The translations under genes were made by a program, and so were the position numbers. Shown here in pieces: positions 26,367-35,507 of a stretch of 64,000 nt of DNA. The stretch comes from Lacrimispora defluvii (GTDB lineage: Bacteria > Bacillota > Clostridia > Lachnospirales > Lachnospiraceae): the NCBI GenBank assembly GCA_013036995.1, contig JAAOXG010000037.1, positions 1 to 64,000 of the forward strand. The letters run 5' to 3'. The notes beneath the pieces are model-generated. The model worked only from the letters and a program-made list of their open reading frames with translations, had not been told where the DNA came from and ran no database searches. Position 1 is the stretch's first letter. Each line of letters starts with the position of its first letter.

Positions 26367-27132
26367 AACCTCAGAAGAACAGTTAAAACGTTTTATTAAT
26401 ACAGAACTGGATTCCATAACTCCGGATATAGACGAAGAACGGCGGCTATTGGAAATCCATCAAAAATTAAATAAAAGGAGTAATTTTATGAAATTTCGAA
26501 AAAATAAATTTGCAGTGACATTGACAGCAATGCTGGTAATTACCGTATTGGGAACGGTTACGGCAGTAGCGGCGGGGAAAATCACAAGCTTAGTCAGTGG
26601 AACTAGAGAAAATGTAAGTACCTTAACGGAATTACAGGAATTATCAAAGGGACAGATGAATGCATCTCCAAAGTTTCCGGACAAATTCACAAATGGCATG
26701 ACATTTGTGAAAGGCGGGATTTCTGATGTAAAGGGAATGGATGAAGATAATAATCAGGTCATTACCTATTCAGAAGCATACGCTGATTATGGTGAGAATC
26801 CTCAGGTAGTACTGTCCAGCCATGTGCACCAGGATGCAATTTCCGCAGAAAATCAGCCTGGTCAGAAAGAGGTTTATCAGGACGTTGAATTGAATTCCGC
26901 TGAAATGCAATATTTATTCCTACCGGAGGGGCAAGAGCCTTCTGAGGAAGATAAGAAACTTCAGGAAGAAGGAAAAATGATGATCAGCTATGGATCCGAT
27001 CAGGAAGAACGCAAGCTGTTCAAATCAGTAAACTGGTCAGAGAATGGAATTGATTATCTGCTGTTTACATTTGAAAATGTTGAACTAAATTCTCTGACCG
27101 CCATGGCAAAAGAAGTCATAGATATGAAGTAA
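26359..27132 (+). CDS. Single-pass membrane protein, probable anti-sigma factor
   Basis: A 257-residue protein with a cytoplasmic N-terminal part of about 48 residues, one membrane helix (about 49-72, AVTLTAMLVITVLGTVTAVAAG) and a large extracellular domain rich in acidic residues. Its overlap with the ECF sigma gene and its topology fit an anti-sigma factor. No canonical zinc HxxxCxxC motif is present, so this is a non-ZAS type or only functionally analogous. The stop codon at 27130-27132 directly abuts the stop of the convergent AraC gene. Confidence 0.7.
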   Translation: MARTSEEQLKRFINTELDSITPDIDEERRLLEIHQKLNKRSNFMKFRKNKFAVTLTAMLVITVLGTVTAVAAGKITSLVSGTRENVSTLTELQELSKGQMNASPKFPDKFTNGMTFVKGGISDVKGMDEDNNQVITYSEAYADYGENPQVVLSSHVHQDAISAENQPGQKEVYQDVELNSAEMQYLFLPEGQEPSEEDKKLQEEGKMMISYGSDQEERKLFKSVNWSENGIDYLLFTFENVELNSLTAMAKEVIDMK

Positions 27133-28080
27133 TTATTTTTTCTTTAAAACCTCCGCATACATCCAGCCATTGTATTTAAACAAAGACTGATCTTTTAAAA
27201 TCGACATCTGTTTTCTCCAGTCTCTGGGAGTCTCTCCCATGATGGCGAGAAAATGCCGGTTAAAGCTTGAGATGGAGTGAAACCCCACCCGCTCAGAAAT
27301 GTTTAAAACGGATTCCTCAGTCATGCGGAGTAAATCCGATGCTTTTCTGATGCGGGTGGTATTTAAATATTCCAAGGGCCGGTTTCCCATAATCGAAGAA
27401 AACAGCCTTCTAAAATGAGCAGGGCTTAGGCTGCACAGGTCAGCAAGCTGCTCCATGGGAAAGTCTTCCATATAATGATACCGGATAAAGTCCAGAGCCG
27501 GAGCAATGACCAGCGCATTTTCAGGCGTCTGGTCTTTTTTCTTATGGTTTAAGGAGGCAGTTCTCATAAGATTGGTTGCCAGTGCCAGAAAAAGACCGCG
27601 GACTGCGATCTCATAACCCGGTTCCTGATTTTTCATCTCTTCCATTATTTCAGTGACAATGGAATAAATAACCGGATAATTTATTTTCCCCATAATCAGG
27701 TTTAAATGATGATCCAGAAAGGAGAAGAGTTCCACATTATGAAGATCTGCACCAGAAAAAAATGGGTGGAGCAGTTCGCCCATATCTACAAACAAATAAG
27801 ACCATTTGCTGCTGGTTCCGGGCGCGCTGAATGTGGTGTGCGGGATATCACAGGATATGGCAGTGACATCTCCTGCGTAAAAGGAATAAGTGGTATCTTC
27901 AAATTTAATGGTTCCGCTGTCCGTCTCACACAGCCCGATCTCCAGGCAATTATGAATATGAAGTCGTCCTGAGGGTACATCAGAGATACGCCAATGATCC
28001 CCAGTCAGAAGAAGTACCGGAAAATGAGCCGGTAAATCATAATCCCTGAATTCAATAACGGTCTTTTTCTTTTTAGACAT
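27133..28080 (-). CDS. AraC-family transcriptional regulator
   Basis: A 315-residue regulator with an N-terminal cupin sensor (HNCLEIGLCETDSGTIKFEDTTYSFYAGD, PHTTFSAPG) and a C-terminal double helix-turn-helix (FPMEQLADLCSLSPAHFRRLF; VLNISERVGFHSISSFNRHF). The start at MSKKKK (28080) is preferred, since the longer frame to 28122 lacks a ribosome binding site. It diverges from the LplABC-type importer, acetylesterase and GH112 operon and is the likely activator of that operon in response to a sugar. Confidence 0.88.
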   Translation of the reverse strand: MSKKKKTVIEFRDYDLPAHFPVLLLTGDHWRISDVPSGRLHIHNCLEIGLCETDSGTIKFEDTTYSFYAGDVTAISCDIPHTTFSAPGTSSKWSYLFVDMGELLHPFFSGADLHNVELFSFLDHHLNLIMGKINYPVIYSIVTEIMEEMKNQEPGYEIAVRGLFLALATNLMRTASLNHKKKDQTPENALVIAPALDFIRYHYMEDFPMEQLADLCSLSPAHFRRLFSSIMGNRPLEYLNTTRIRKASDLLRMTEESVLNISERVGFHSISSFNRHFLAIMGETPRDWRKQMSILKDQSLFKYNGWMYAEVLKKK

Positions 28081-28300
28081 ATATCCCTGATACCTCCTTC
28101 TTTTATTCCTATAATTATACATGATATCTAATTCTCATTTCAATCAATAATCTTTAAATAATAATCCTTTATAATGAAAAACAAAGCCTTAATCTTACAA
28201 AAAAGCAGGAATGCCCGGAGAATGATGAAATAAAGCCATTACTATTTTCTTATCAGTAATAATAAATGATTGAAAATGCATAGTTTACAGATTGATTTGA

Positions 28301-28330
28301 TTGGAAAGGAAATTGTGCATTTTTTATAAT
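28301..28330 (+). promoter_or_regulatory. Promoter of the LplABC/GH112 operon
   Basis: A perfect TATAAT at 28325-28330 with a weak TTGGAA at 28301-28306 (18-bp spacing). The weak -35 is what an AraC-activated promoter would show. Confidence 0.5.
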
Positions 28331-28365
28331 AGAGTTATAGAAAATTACGGAGATGGGGGGATATT

Positions 28366-29322
28366 ATGGTGAAATCTGAAACAGAGGCGGGCTACGGTTT
28401 CAATAAGCAGAAAAAAAAGAATCGGTTTCGTCGGTATTTACAGCGGGACTGGCAGCTATATGTACTTATGGTTCTTCCAATGCTTTTCATACTGGTTTTT
28501 AAATTCCTGCCATACAGCGGTCTGTCCATAGCATTTAAGGATTATAAGGTGGCAAAGGGGTATGCCGGAAGTTCCTGGGTGGGATTTTCCATCTTTCATA
28601 AGGTTTTTGGCAAACGGGATTTTGGTCAGGCATTAACCAACACTCTACTGTTAAATATCCTGGATCTGGTATTTGGTTTCCCCATGCCAATTATTTTGGC
28701 TCTTATTCTTAATGAAATCAAAAACAGATACTTTAAAAGTATCATGCAGACACTTCTGTATTTACCTCATTTTTTGTCCTGGGTCATTATTGGAGGAATC
28801 GGTTATTCCATGTTCTCTGTCAGCAGCGGTGTGGTGAATGTTCTGATAAAGAATGCCGGTCATAGCCCGGTTCCGTTTCTGCAGGAGAATACCTGGTGGC
28901 TGATCAGTTATGTGCTCATTGGTGTGTGGCAGTCCATGGGCTGGGGAACCATCATCTATCTGGCCGCCATCACCGGTGTGAATTCCGAGCTTTATGAAGC
29001 GGCAAGAGTAGATGGTGCCGGAAGGTTAAAACAGTGTATTCACGTAACACTTCCCTGCATACGAAGCACCATTGTGACACTGCTGATTATGAATCTTGGC
29101 AAGCTGATGGGTGGATCCTTTGAACGGGTATTTGCTCTGGCCAATGCCAAGGCGACACAATATACCACCACAATTCCCGTTTTGGTATACCGGTGGGGAA
29201 TTGAAAGCGGAAAATTCAGCGAAGCAACTGCACTGGGGCTTTTTCAGTCAGTGATTGGTCTGGCTCTTGTGGTGGCGGCTGATCTCATAGCCAAACGGCT
29301 GGGTGAAGATGGTCTGATATAA
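28366..29322 (+). CDS. ABC transporter permease, LplB type
   Basis: A 318-residue membrane protein of the LplB/YteP group of polysaccharide-lyase-associated importers. It has the N-terminal WQLYVLMVLPMLFILVFKFLPY segment, six helices and the EAA loop ELYEAARVDGAGRLKQCIHVTLP (about residues 206-228). GGGGGGATATT precedes ATG 28366. It forms the channel with the next gene. LplB/YteP-type importers usually carry oligosaccharides from pectin, hemicellulose or related polymers. Confidence 0.9.
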   Translation: MVKSETEAGYGFNKQKKKNRFRRYLQRDWQLYVLMVLPMLFILVFKFLPYSGLSIAFKDYKVAKGYAGSSWVGFSIFHKVFGKRDFGQALTNTLLLNILDLVFGFPMPIILALILNEIKNRYFKSIMQTLLYLPHFLSWVIIGGIGYSMFSVSSGVVNVLIKNAGHSPVPFLQENTWWLISYVLIGVWQSMGWGTIIYLAAITGVNSELYEAARVDGAGRLKQCIHVTLPCIRSTIVTLLIMNLGKLMGGSFERVFALANAKATQYTTTIPVLVYRWGIESGKFSEATALGLFQSVIGLALVVAADLIAKRLGEDGLI

Positions 29323-29334
29323 GGAGGGGAAAAG

Positions 29335-30249
29335 ATGAACCAATATCAATATAAAAAGCCCTGGGCATGGACCAGGACCAGAAGAAAGGATTTAGTGGTT
29401 GATGTATTTTTCCATATTCTGCTCATTGCAATTTCTATGACATGTCTGCTTCCGTTCATCCATATATTTGCAAAGTCCGTCAGCAGGGAAGCATATGTAA
29501 TTGCAAATAAGATCTTTCTGGTGCCAAAAGGAATCAATTTTGATGCTTACAGAAAAGTTTTGCAGGATACATCGATTGTAAGATCTTTATATGTCTCCAT
29601 AATCGTAACAGTTTCTTTCACTGCAATCGGGACATTTCTTACCATAAGCGCTGCCTACGCCTTAAGCCGGGTTCAGTTAAGGGGCAGAAAAATCATGACA
29701 TTTTTAATTATGTTCACCATGTATTTTACAGCCGGAACCATACCGGATTATTTACTGATGAATGATCTTCATATGCTGGATACCTGGTGGTGTATGATTT
29801 TACCTTTGTCTTTTGCAGCCTACAATTTCCTCATTATGAAAAATAACTTTAAGGCCTCCATACCAGACAGTCTGATCGAGTCAGCCTTAATAGACGGTGC
29901 CAGCCATTTTAAAATCTTAAGCTATATTGTGGTGCCGCTTTCCAAACCCATCATAGCGACAATTTCTTTGTTTTACGCGGTAGGACGGTGGAATGCTTAT
30001 TCCGATGCATTGTTTTATATCAAGCAAAGGGTGGATTTACGCCCGCTGCAGTTAAAACTCTACTATCTGGTGGTTGCTGCCAGTGAATCCTTTAAAGCAG
30101 AGGGAGGACTAACGGCAGGTCAGATCACCAATCCGGAGGTCTTAAAGGCTTCCTGCATTATTTTTGCAACATTGCCCATTATCTGTATCTATCCCTTTAT
30201 CCAAAAATATTTTGTACAGGGGACCATGATAGGTGCAGTAAAAGGCTGA
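29335..30249 (+). CDS. ABC transporter permease, LplC/YtcP type
   Basis: A 304-residue permease with six helices, the conserved HIFAKSVSREAYVIANKIFLVPKG segment, the EAA loop (SLIESALIDGASHFKILSYIVVP, about 181-203) and a C-terminal YFVQGTMIGAVKG. Strong AAGGAGG before ATG 29335, 12 bp after the LplB-type gene. It is the second channel subunit. Confidence 0.9.
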   Translation: MNQYQYKKPWAWTRTRRKDLVVDVFFHILLIAISMTCLLPFIHIFAKSVSREAYVIANKIFLVPKGINFDAYRKVLQDTSIVRSLYVSIIVTVSFTAIGTFLTISAAYALSRVQLRGRKIMTFLIMFTMYFTAGTIPDYLLMNDLHMLDTWWCMILPLSFAAYNFLIMKNNFKASIPDSLIESALIDGASHFKILSYIVVPLSKPIIATISLFYAVGRWNAYSDALFYIKQRVDLRPLQLKLYYLVVAASESFKAEGGLTAGQITNPEVLKASCIIFATLPIICIYPFIQKYFVQGTMIGAVKG

Positions 30250-30281
30250 TGATAATGGTAAAAAAGAAAAGGAGGATATTC

Positions 30282-31955
30282 ATGAGGAAAAGGATGAGTT
30301 TAAAAAGGGCTGCGGCATGGGGGACTATTTTTGCAATGACAGCAGGGCTGATGTCCGGATGCAGTGCCAAAAAGGAGGTGTCCGTCACTACCCAGGAGAC
30401 AAAGAAAGAAGAAACCAGTCAGACGGCGGAAACTGAGACAAAAGCGGAGGGAAAAAGTTACACTGATTATTCCAAGGGCTTTCCTGAAAGAGTAACCATC
30501 AAGATCCCGGTGTATGACAGAGGCTTTGAAGGCTGGGATCCCGCAAATAATTATTACACCAACTGGATTCAAAAGGAATTTGGTGATAAATACAATGTGA
30601 CAGTCCAGTATGTGGCAATCAACAGGCAGAAAGAGATTGCAGATTACATGCAGATGATCGCTGCCGGCAATGCCCCTGATATTATTTTCCATTACGACAT
30701 GCCCCAGGCGGTAAACTACAATTCCGAGGGAGCCATGCAGGAACTGGACCTTGATGAAATAAAATATTATGCACCCGACTATTATAAGAATGCAGAGAAA
30801 ATAATCAATCAATACGGAAAGCTGGATGGGAAAAATACATTCTTCTTTGCACAGAGAAATCCAATTTATTATAACTGGGTGACTCTCATCCGTCAGGACT
30901 GGCTGGATAAAGTAGGAAAACAGAAGCCTGCCACAAGAGAGGAACTTCAAGAGGCAGCCAAAGCGTGGAAGGATGCCGGGCTTGGCAAGCTGGGAGCCCA
31001 GATCGTAAATAAGAGCTATACCTACGAGTATCCATTTATCAGCTCTTCACCGGATAAAAAGGAATTGAATCTTTATCTGGATCTGAACGTTGCACCTCTT
31101 ACCTGGAGTGCCACGAAAGCTTATTTAAAAACCATGAATCAGGAATTTAATGATGGAATCCTTGATCCTGAGTTTTACCTAAATGCAGATGATGCCGCAT
31201 GGAAAGCCGACTTTGTTGCTGGAAATGTAGGAACCTATTCCTTCTATATTTCTGCAAACACAGATGTGATAAACAGTTTAAAGGCAAACGATCCAGGGGC
31301 TGAAGTTTCCGTTTTAAGCCCTGCAGCCCTGTCACCCAAAGACAGCCATCCCTATTATTATAAATATCCTCCATACGGAATGGTAATGGGAATCAACTCT
31401 AAAACAGATGAAAAGCAAAGAGCAGCAGTCTGGATGTTTTTAAACTGGATGTCCCAGCCTGAAAATCTTTTCTATTTACAAAATGGTGTGGAGGGCGCCA
31501 ATTATACTTTGGATTCTGATAAAATCGCAGTGCCTGTCAAGGATTTCAAGGGAGAATCCAAGCTGTCCAACAATAACAACAAGGATTACTGGTGTCTGGT
31601 TACTGAGATGACTGACTACGGTGATGAGGCGAAAAATCTGAAAGCCAATATCAGGATGTTAGCTCCGGCTGGATATGAAGACCTGGTGAAACAATCCTAT
31701 GATTATGCCAAAGAAGTGGAACAGTATGGGCTGATCAGTCCGATTTTCACCAAGAGTGTTGCATCAACAGGTGAATATGCAGCAGACTTAACTGCCATGT
31801 GGCAGGAATCTTATGTGGATATGATTACTTGCAAACCAGAGGAACTGGATGCAAAGTATGATGCGTATTGTAAAGAATATTTAGATAACGGATATCAGGA
31901 GATTCTGGATGAAAAACAGAAGCTGATTGATTCCGGTGATTTTATCGCTCAATAA
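30282..31955 (+). CDS. Oligosaccharide-binding lipoprotein, LplA type
   Basis: A 557-residue extracellular binding protein. The signal peptide ends in lipobox MSGC (cysteine about residue 26), followed by a Thr/Glu/Lys-rich linker and a large binding domain. Its length (over 500 residues) is typical for LplA-type proteins of this importer class. ATG 30282 has AAGGAGG 6 nt upstream; longer starts lack a spaced site. It follows the two permeases, which is the usual lplB-lplC-lplA order for this class. Confidence 0.9.
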   Translation: MRKRMSLKRAAAWGTIFAMTAGLMSGCSAKKEVSVTTQETKKEETSQTAETETKAEGKSYTDYSKGFPERVTIKIPVYDRGFEGWDPANNYYTNWIQKEFGDKYNVTVQYVAINRQKEIADYMQMIAAGNAPDIIFHYDMPQAVNYNSEGAMQELDLDEIKYYAPDYYKNAEKIINQYGKLDGKNTFFFAQRNPIYYNWVTLIRQDWLDKVGKQKPATREELQEAAKAWKDAGLGKLGAQIVNKSYTYEYPFISSSPDKKELNLYLDLNVAPLTWSATKAYLKTMNQEFNDGILDPEFYLNADDAAWKADFVAGNVGTYSFYISANTDVINSLKANDPGAEVSVLSPAALSPKDSHPYYYKYPPYGMVMGINSKTDEKQRAAVWMFLNWMSQPENLFYLQNGVEGANYTLDSDKIAVPVKDFKGESKLSNNNNKDYWCLVTEMTDYGDEAKNLKANIRMLAPAGYEDLVKQSYDYAKEVEQYGLISPIFTKSVASTGEYAADLTAMWQESYVDMITCKPEELDAKYDAYCKEYLDNGYQEILDEKQKLIDSGDFIAQ

Positions 31956-31962
31956 GAACATG

Positions 31963-31995
31963 GGGTTGTTGCGGATCTGGCAGCAGCCCTTTCTT
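31963..31995 (+). promoter_or_regulatory. Post-binding-protein hairpin (attenuator-like)
   Basis: A 10-bp stem with two G-U pairs (31963-31972 with 31980-31989) is followed by TTTCTT, between the binding protein gene and the acetylesterase gene. It could be a partial terminator that lowers expression of the downstream enzymes. Confidence 0.5.
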
Positions 31996-32037
31996 AAAAA
32001 GCGGGTGACCAATTATGTACGGGTAAAAGGAGTTATT

Positions 32038-33249
32038 ATGACACAATATGTTTTTTATGAGACAGAGGACAGAAAAGCCACTGGAATCCAAGTAGAACCA
32101 TCCCGGTATTATGAATCCTGCGGAGGGTTTGGCTTTTCTTATTCATGCAGGCTGCCCGAGCTTCATACCGGATTTATTCCTGGACCGGAGGTTCTAAAGG
32201 AGATTGAAGTAAAACAGGATCAGAATGGCTGCTATGTTGATTCCGGAGCAGCATTTTTCCCCTTATCGTTCCAGGCAGATGTAAAGCAACAGGGAAATTA
32301 TCTCATGACGATTACTCTTTACGCTGAGGTAGAGGAAAAAGAGGTTCTCTTGTTTGTGGGCAGGAGGCAGCTGGTCTGGCGGGGCAGCTTAAAAGCCCAG
32401 GAAGAATGGAGCCGATCCTTTCCTGTTACCATTACGGATTTTATACCAAGAGGAGAAACCGGGCGGTTTCGGGATGGGGCTGTAAAAGTGACTGTAATCA
32501 GCCGGTCAGTCCGTTTAAAAAAGCTGGACATAAAAAAATGGAAGGGGAGGACGATCTATCTGGCAGGTGATTCTACTGTGACCGATCAGACTGCCGCTTA
32601 TCCTTACAATCCCGGAGAGAGTTATGGGGGCTGGGGTCAGATGCTTCCTGCATTTCTAAATGGAGCTTATGCGGTTTCCAATCATGCCCACTCCGGTCTG
32701 ACTACAGAAAGCTTTCGGACAGAGGGGCATTATAAGATTCTGATGAAGTATATCAGTGAAGGAGATATCTGCCTGTTTCAGTTTGGCCATAATGACCAGA
32801 AACTTGAGCATCTGGGTGCAGCAGAGGGCTACCGGAATAACCTGATCCGATACATAGGAGAAATCCGGAAAAAGGGAGCTTTTCCCGTATTCGTCACACC
32901 CCTTGCCAGAAACAGCTGGCTGGAAAATGGAGAAATTTACGACGACCGGTTAAAAGAATATGGAAAAGAGGTTATACAGCTTTCAAAAAATATGGCAGTA
33001 CCTGTAGTGGACCTCCATGAAATGAGTGTGGAATTTATAAAAGAATATGGTCTTTACCAGTCTGGACGATGGTTTTATCCCTGTGATTATACGCATACCA
33101 ATGATTACGGTGCGTGGAAAATGGCTGGCTTTGTATGGAAGGGATTGATCAAATCAGGTGTGATATCATCGGGCGAAAAGAAGATTCCTGTCTGGGAGCC
33201 CCCAAAAGGGGATGCCCGTTTATCAATATATAAAGGAGAACATTTATGA
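32038..33249 (+). CDS. Rhamnogalacturonan acetylesterase-like SGNH hydrolase (CE12 type), cytoplasmic
   Basis: A 403-residue protein with an N-terminal beta-rich domain (about 1-165) and a C-terminal SGNH esterase domain. The catalytic blocks are YLAGDSTVTD (S179), FGHND (N252) and DYTHTNDYG (D350, H353), as in rhamnogalacturonan acetylesterases. No signal peptide is present, so it would remove acetyl groups from imported oligosaccharide rather than from polymer. AAAAGGAG precedes ATG 32038; the longer frame from 31927 overlaps the previous gene and is unlikely. It overlaps the phosphorylase gene by 4 bp (ATGA). Confidence 0.85.
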   Translation: MTQYVFYETEDRKATGIQVEPSRYYESCGGFGFSYSCRLPELHTGFIPGPEVLKEIEVKQDQNGCYVDSGAAFFPLSFQADVKQQGNYLMTITLYAEVEEKEVLLFVGRRQLVWRGSLKAQEEWSRSFPVTITDFIPRGETGRFRDGAVKVTVISRSVRLKKLDIKKWKGRTIYLAGDSTVTDQTAAYPYNPGESYGGWGQMLPAFLNGAYAVSNHAHSGLTTESFRTEGHYKILMKYISEGDICLFQFGHNDQKLEHLGAAEGYRNNLIRYIGEIRKKGAFPVFVTPLARNSWLENGEIYDDRLKEYGKEVIQLSKNMAVPVVDLHEMSVEFIKEYGLYQSGRWFYPCDYTHTNDYGAWKMAGFVWKGLIKSGVISSGEKKIPVWEPPKGDARLSIYKGEHL

Positions 33250-35402
33250 GTGAGACAGAAAGAGGAAGTTTTACCCTACCGGGAGAATCCGGCTATGAAG
33301 AATTAACCCTGCAGCTTGCAAAACGCTGGGGTGCAGATATGATACGTGACAGTGACGGAACGGTACTTTCTGATGAGCTGATCAACGCAGGATATGGAAT
33401 ATACTCTACAATCTGCCTGATTCGGGATCACAACCAATGGGCAAACGCTCATCCGGAGCAGCTTCAGCAGACTTTTTTAACCACTGAGCCAAGATCAGCA
33501 ACCGTTGAAAGCCTGGAGATTTCCTTGCTGGAGGATTTTTACAGGGAACAGTTTCGAATTAATGAAAGTCCTGAATCCATGAAATACTGGCAGGTATTTG
33601 ACCGAACGTCTAACATAGAGATAAGCAGGGATTCCTGGAACTATGATCCCCTGACCCAGACAGTAACAATCAGGGATATTGTGCCTTTTCATCAATACAC
33701 CGTAAATTTTCTGGCATATCGGATATGGGAAGAGATCTCCATGTATAATCATCTGACCAATCACTGGGAAAAAGAGCACCTGATGCCTCTGGATCCAAGG
33801 CACAAGGAAACAAGAGACTATTTATACAACTGGCTTAAGAACTGGTGTGAGGAGCATCCTGCCACAACTGTGGTGCGTTTTACCTCTCTCTTTTACAATT
33901 TTGTCTGGATGTGGGGAAGCAGTGAGAGAAAACGAAATCTGTTCAGTGACTGGGGCTCCTATGATTTTACGGTAAGCCCGGCAGCACTAAAAGAATTTGA
34001 AGAGGAATATGGTTATGGTCTGGTTTCCGAGGACTTTATTAATCAGGGAAAATTTCACGTAACCCATATGCCGCCGGGAAGACGTCAGCTTGATTATATG
34101 GAATTTATTAACCGCTTTGTGGTGGATTATGGAAAGCAGCTGGTAGAGCTGGTTCACAGCTATGGAAAGCAGGCCTGCGTCTTTTACGATGACAGCTGGA
34201 TCGGTTTGGAGCCCTATCACAGCAGGTTTAGAGAGTTTGGTTTTGACGGGCTTATCAAATGTGTATTTTCCGGCTATGAGGCAAGACTTTGTGCGGGTGT
34301 ACCGGTTAAAACCCACGAGCTAAGGCTTCATCCTTATCTCTTTCCTGTGGGGCTAAACGGAACGCCTACATTTGCTCCGGGAGGTAATCCCACAAAGGAT
34401 GCCCTTGAATACTGGAACCGAGTCAGACGTGCACTCCTGCGCCAGAAGATAGACCGGATCGGTCTTGGCGGATATCTTCATCTGACTGCCGATTATCCGG
34501 ATTTTTGCAGTTGTATAGAGAAAATAGCAGATGAATTCCGTACCTTTAAAAAATTGCATGAAGCAGGAGAAGTGTATACACTTCCCATAAAAACAGCGGT
34601 TGTCCATGCCTGGGGGAAATTAAGGTCGTGGACTTTATCCGGACATTTTCACGAAACCCATATGCATGATCTCATTCACATAAACGAAGCCTTATCCGGG
34701 CTTCCATTGCAGGTAGAGTTTATCAGCTTTGAAGACATTAAAAACGGAGCATTAAATCATGTTGATGTTCTTATCAATGCAGGGGCGTACGGCACTGCCT
34801 GGAGTGGAGGGGGTGCCTGGAAAGAAGATGAGATAGTAGATGAAACAGCCCGGTTTGTTCACAATGGAGGTGTATTTCTGGGAGTCAATGAACCTTCTGC
34901 CACAGACGGATATCAGACTTTTTTCCGTCTGTCACAGGTACTTGGAATTGATGAGGATACAGGTGCCAGGGTGTGCCATGGGCGCATGGAATATGAGATA
35001 GAAACAATTCCCGGATTAATTCCAAAGGGAGTCCGGATAAATGGGAAAAAAGGCTTGTTCCTGACGGATCAGGAAACCTCAGTCCTGGCAGAGGAAAATA
35101 ATGTCCCGTCCATTACGTATCATCCATTCGGAATGGGAGCAGGAATTTATTTAAGCAGCTTTTCTTTTAACAATATCAATACCAGAATGCTGTTAAATCT
35201 CATCCTTTACAGCAGAAACAGGAATCTGGATCAGAACTATCTGACGGATAACCCAGAAACGGAATGTGCCTGGTATCCGGATTGCCGGACACTTGTAATT
35301 GTCAATAACAGTAAGCTCCCCCAGACTGCATCTGTTAAAACGGAGTATTCCGTGGTAAAAACTGTACTCGCTCCTTATGAAACCATAATAAAAGTGATGT
35401 GA
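33246..35402 (+). CDS. GH112 phosphorylase, probably D-galactosyl-1,4-L-rhamnose phosphorylase
   Basis: A 718-residue cytoplasmic enzyme of family GH112. It starts with FTLPGESGYEELTLQLAKRWGADMIRDSDGT, typical of the family, and carries the general-acid region FYDDSWIGLEPY (D315/D316). GH112 enzymes cleave beta-galactosides by phosphorolysis, giving galactose-1-phosphate: galacto-N-biose, lacto-N-biose or galactosyl-rhamnose, depending on the member. The adjoining rhamnogalacturonan acetylesterase-like gene favours galactosyl-rhamnose from pectin RG-I, but this is inference from context. It is the last gene of the operon. Confidence 0.85.
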   Translation: MSETERGSFTLPGESGYEELTLQLAKRWGADMIRDSDGTVLSDELINAGYGIYSTICLIRDHNQWANAHPEQLQQTFLTTEPRSATVESLEISLLEDFYREQFRINESPESMKYWQVFDRTSNIEISRDSWNYDPLTQTVTIRDIVPFHQYTVNFLAYRIWEEISMYNHLTNHWEKEHLMPLDPRHKETRDYLYNWLKNWCEEHPATTVVRFTSLFYNFVWMWGSSERKRNLFSDWGSYDFTVSPAALKEFEEEYGYGLVSEDFINQGKFHVTHMPPGRRQLDYMEFINRFVVDYGKQLVELVHSYGKQACVFYDDSWIGLEPYHSRFREFGFDGLIKCVFSGYEARLCAGVPVKTHELRLHPYLFPVGLNGTPTFAPGGNPTKDALEYWNRVRRALLRQKIDRIGLGGYLHLTADYPDFCSCIEKIADEFRTFKKLHEAGEVYTLPIKTAVVHAWGKLRSWTLSGHFHETHMHDLIHINEALSGLPLQVEFISFEDIKNGALNHVDVLINAGAYGTAWSGGGAWKEDEIVDETARFVHNGGVFLGVNEPSATDGYQTFFRLSQVLGIDEDTGARVCHGRMEYEIETIPGLIPKGVRINGKKGLFLTDQETSVLAEENNVPSITYHPFGMGAGIYLSSFSFNNINTRMLLNLILYSRNRNLDQNYLTDNPETECAWYPDCRTLVIVNNSKLPQTASVKTEYSVVKTVLAPYETIIKVM

Positions 35403-35507
35403 ATTGGTTAATTGTTATGAAAAATAACAAAAAAACATTACAATTATTGTATAAATATGGTATAATCTGGTTGACATACAGACATGCTGCGGAAGGGGGA
35501 TTACGCA

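Noticed and set aside
31927..32037. N-terminal extension of the acetylesterase frame
   Set aside because: It overlaps the end of the binding-protein gene and has no ribosome binding site; ATG 32038 has AAAAGGAG.
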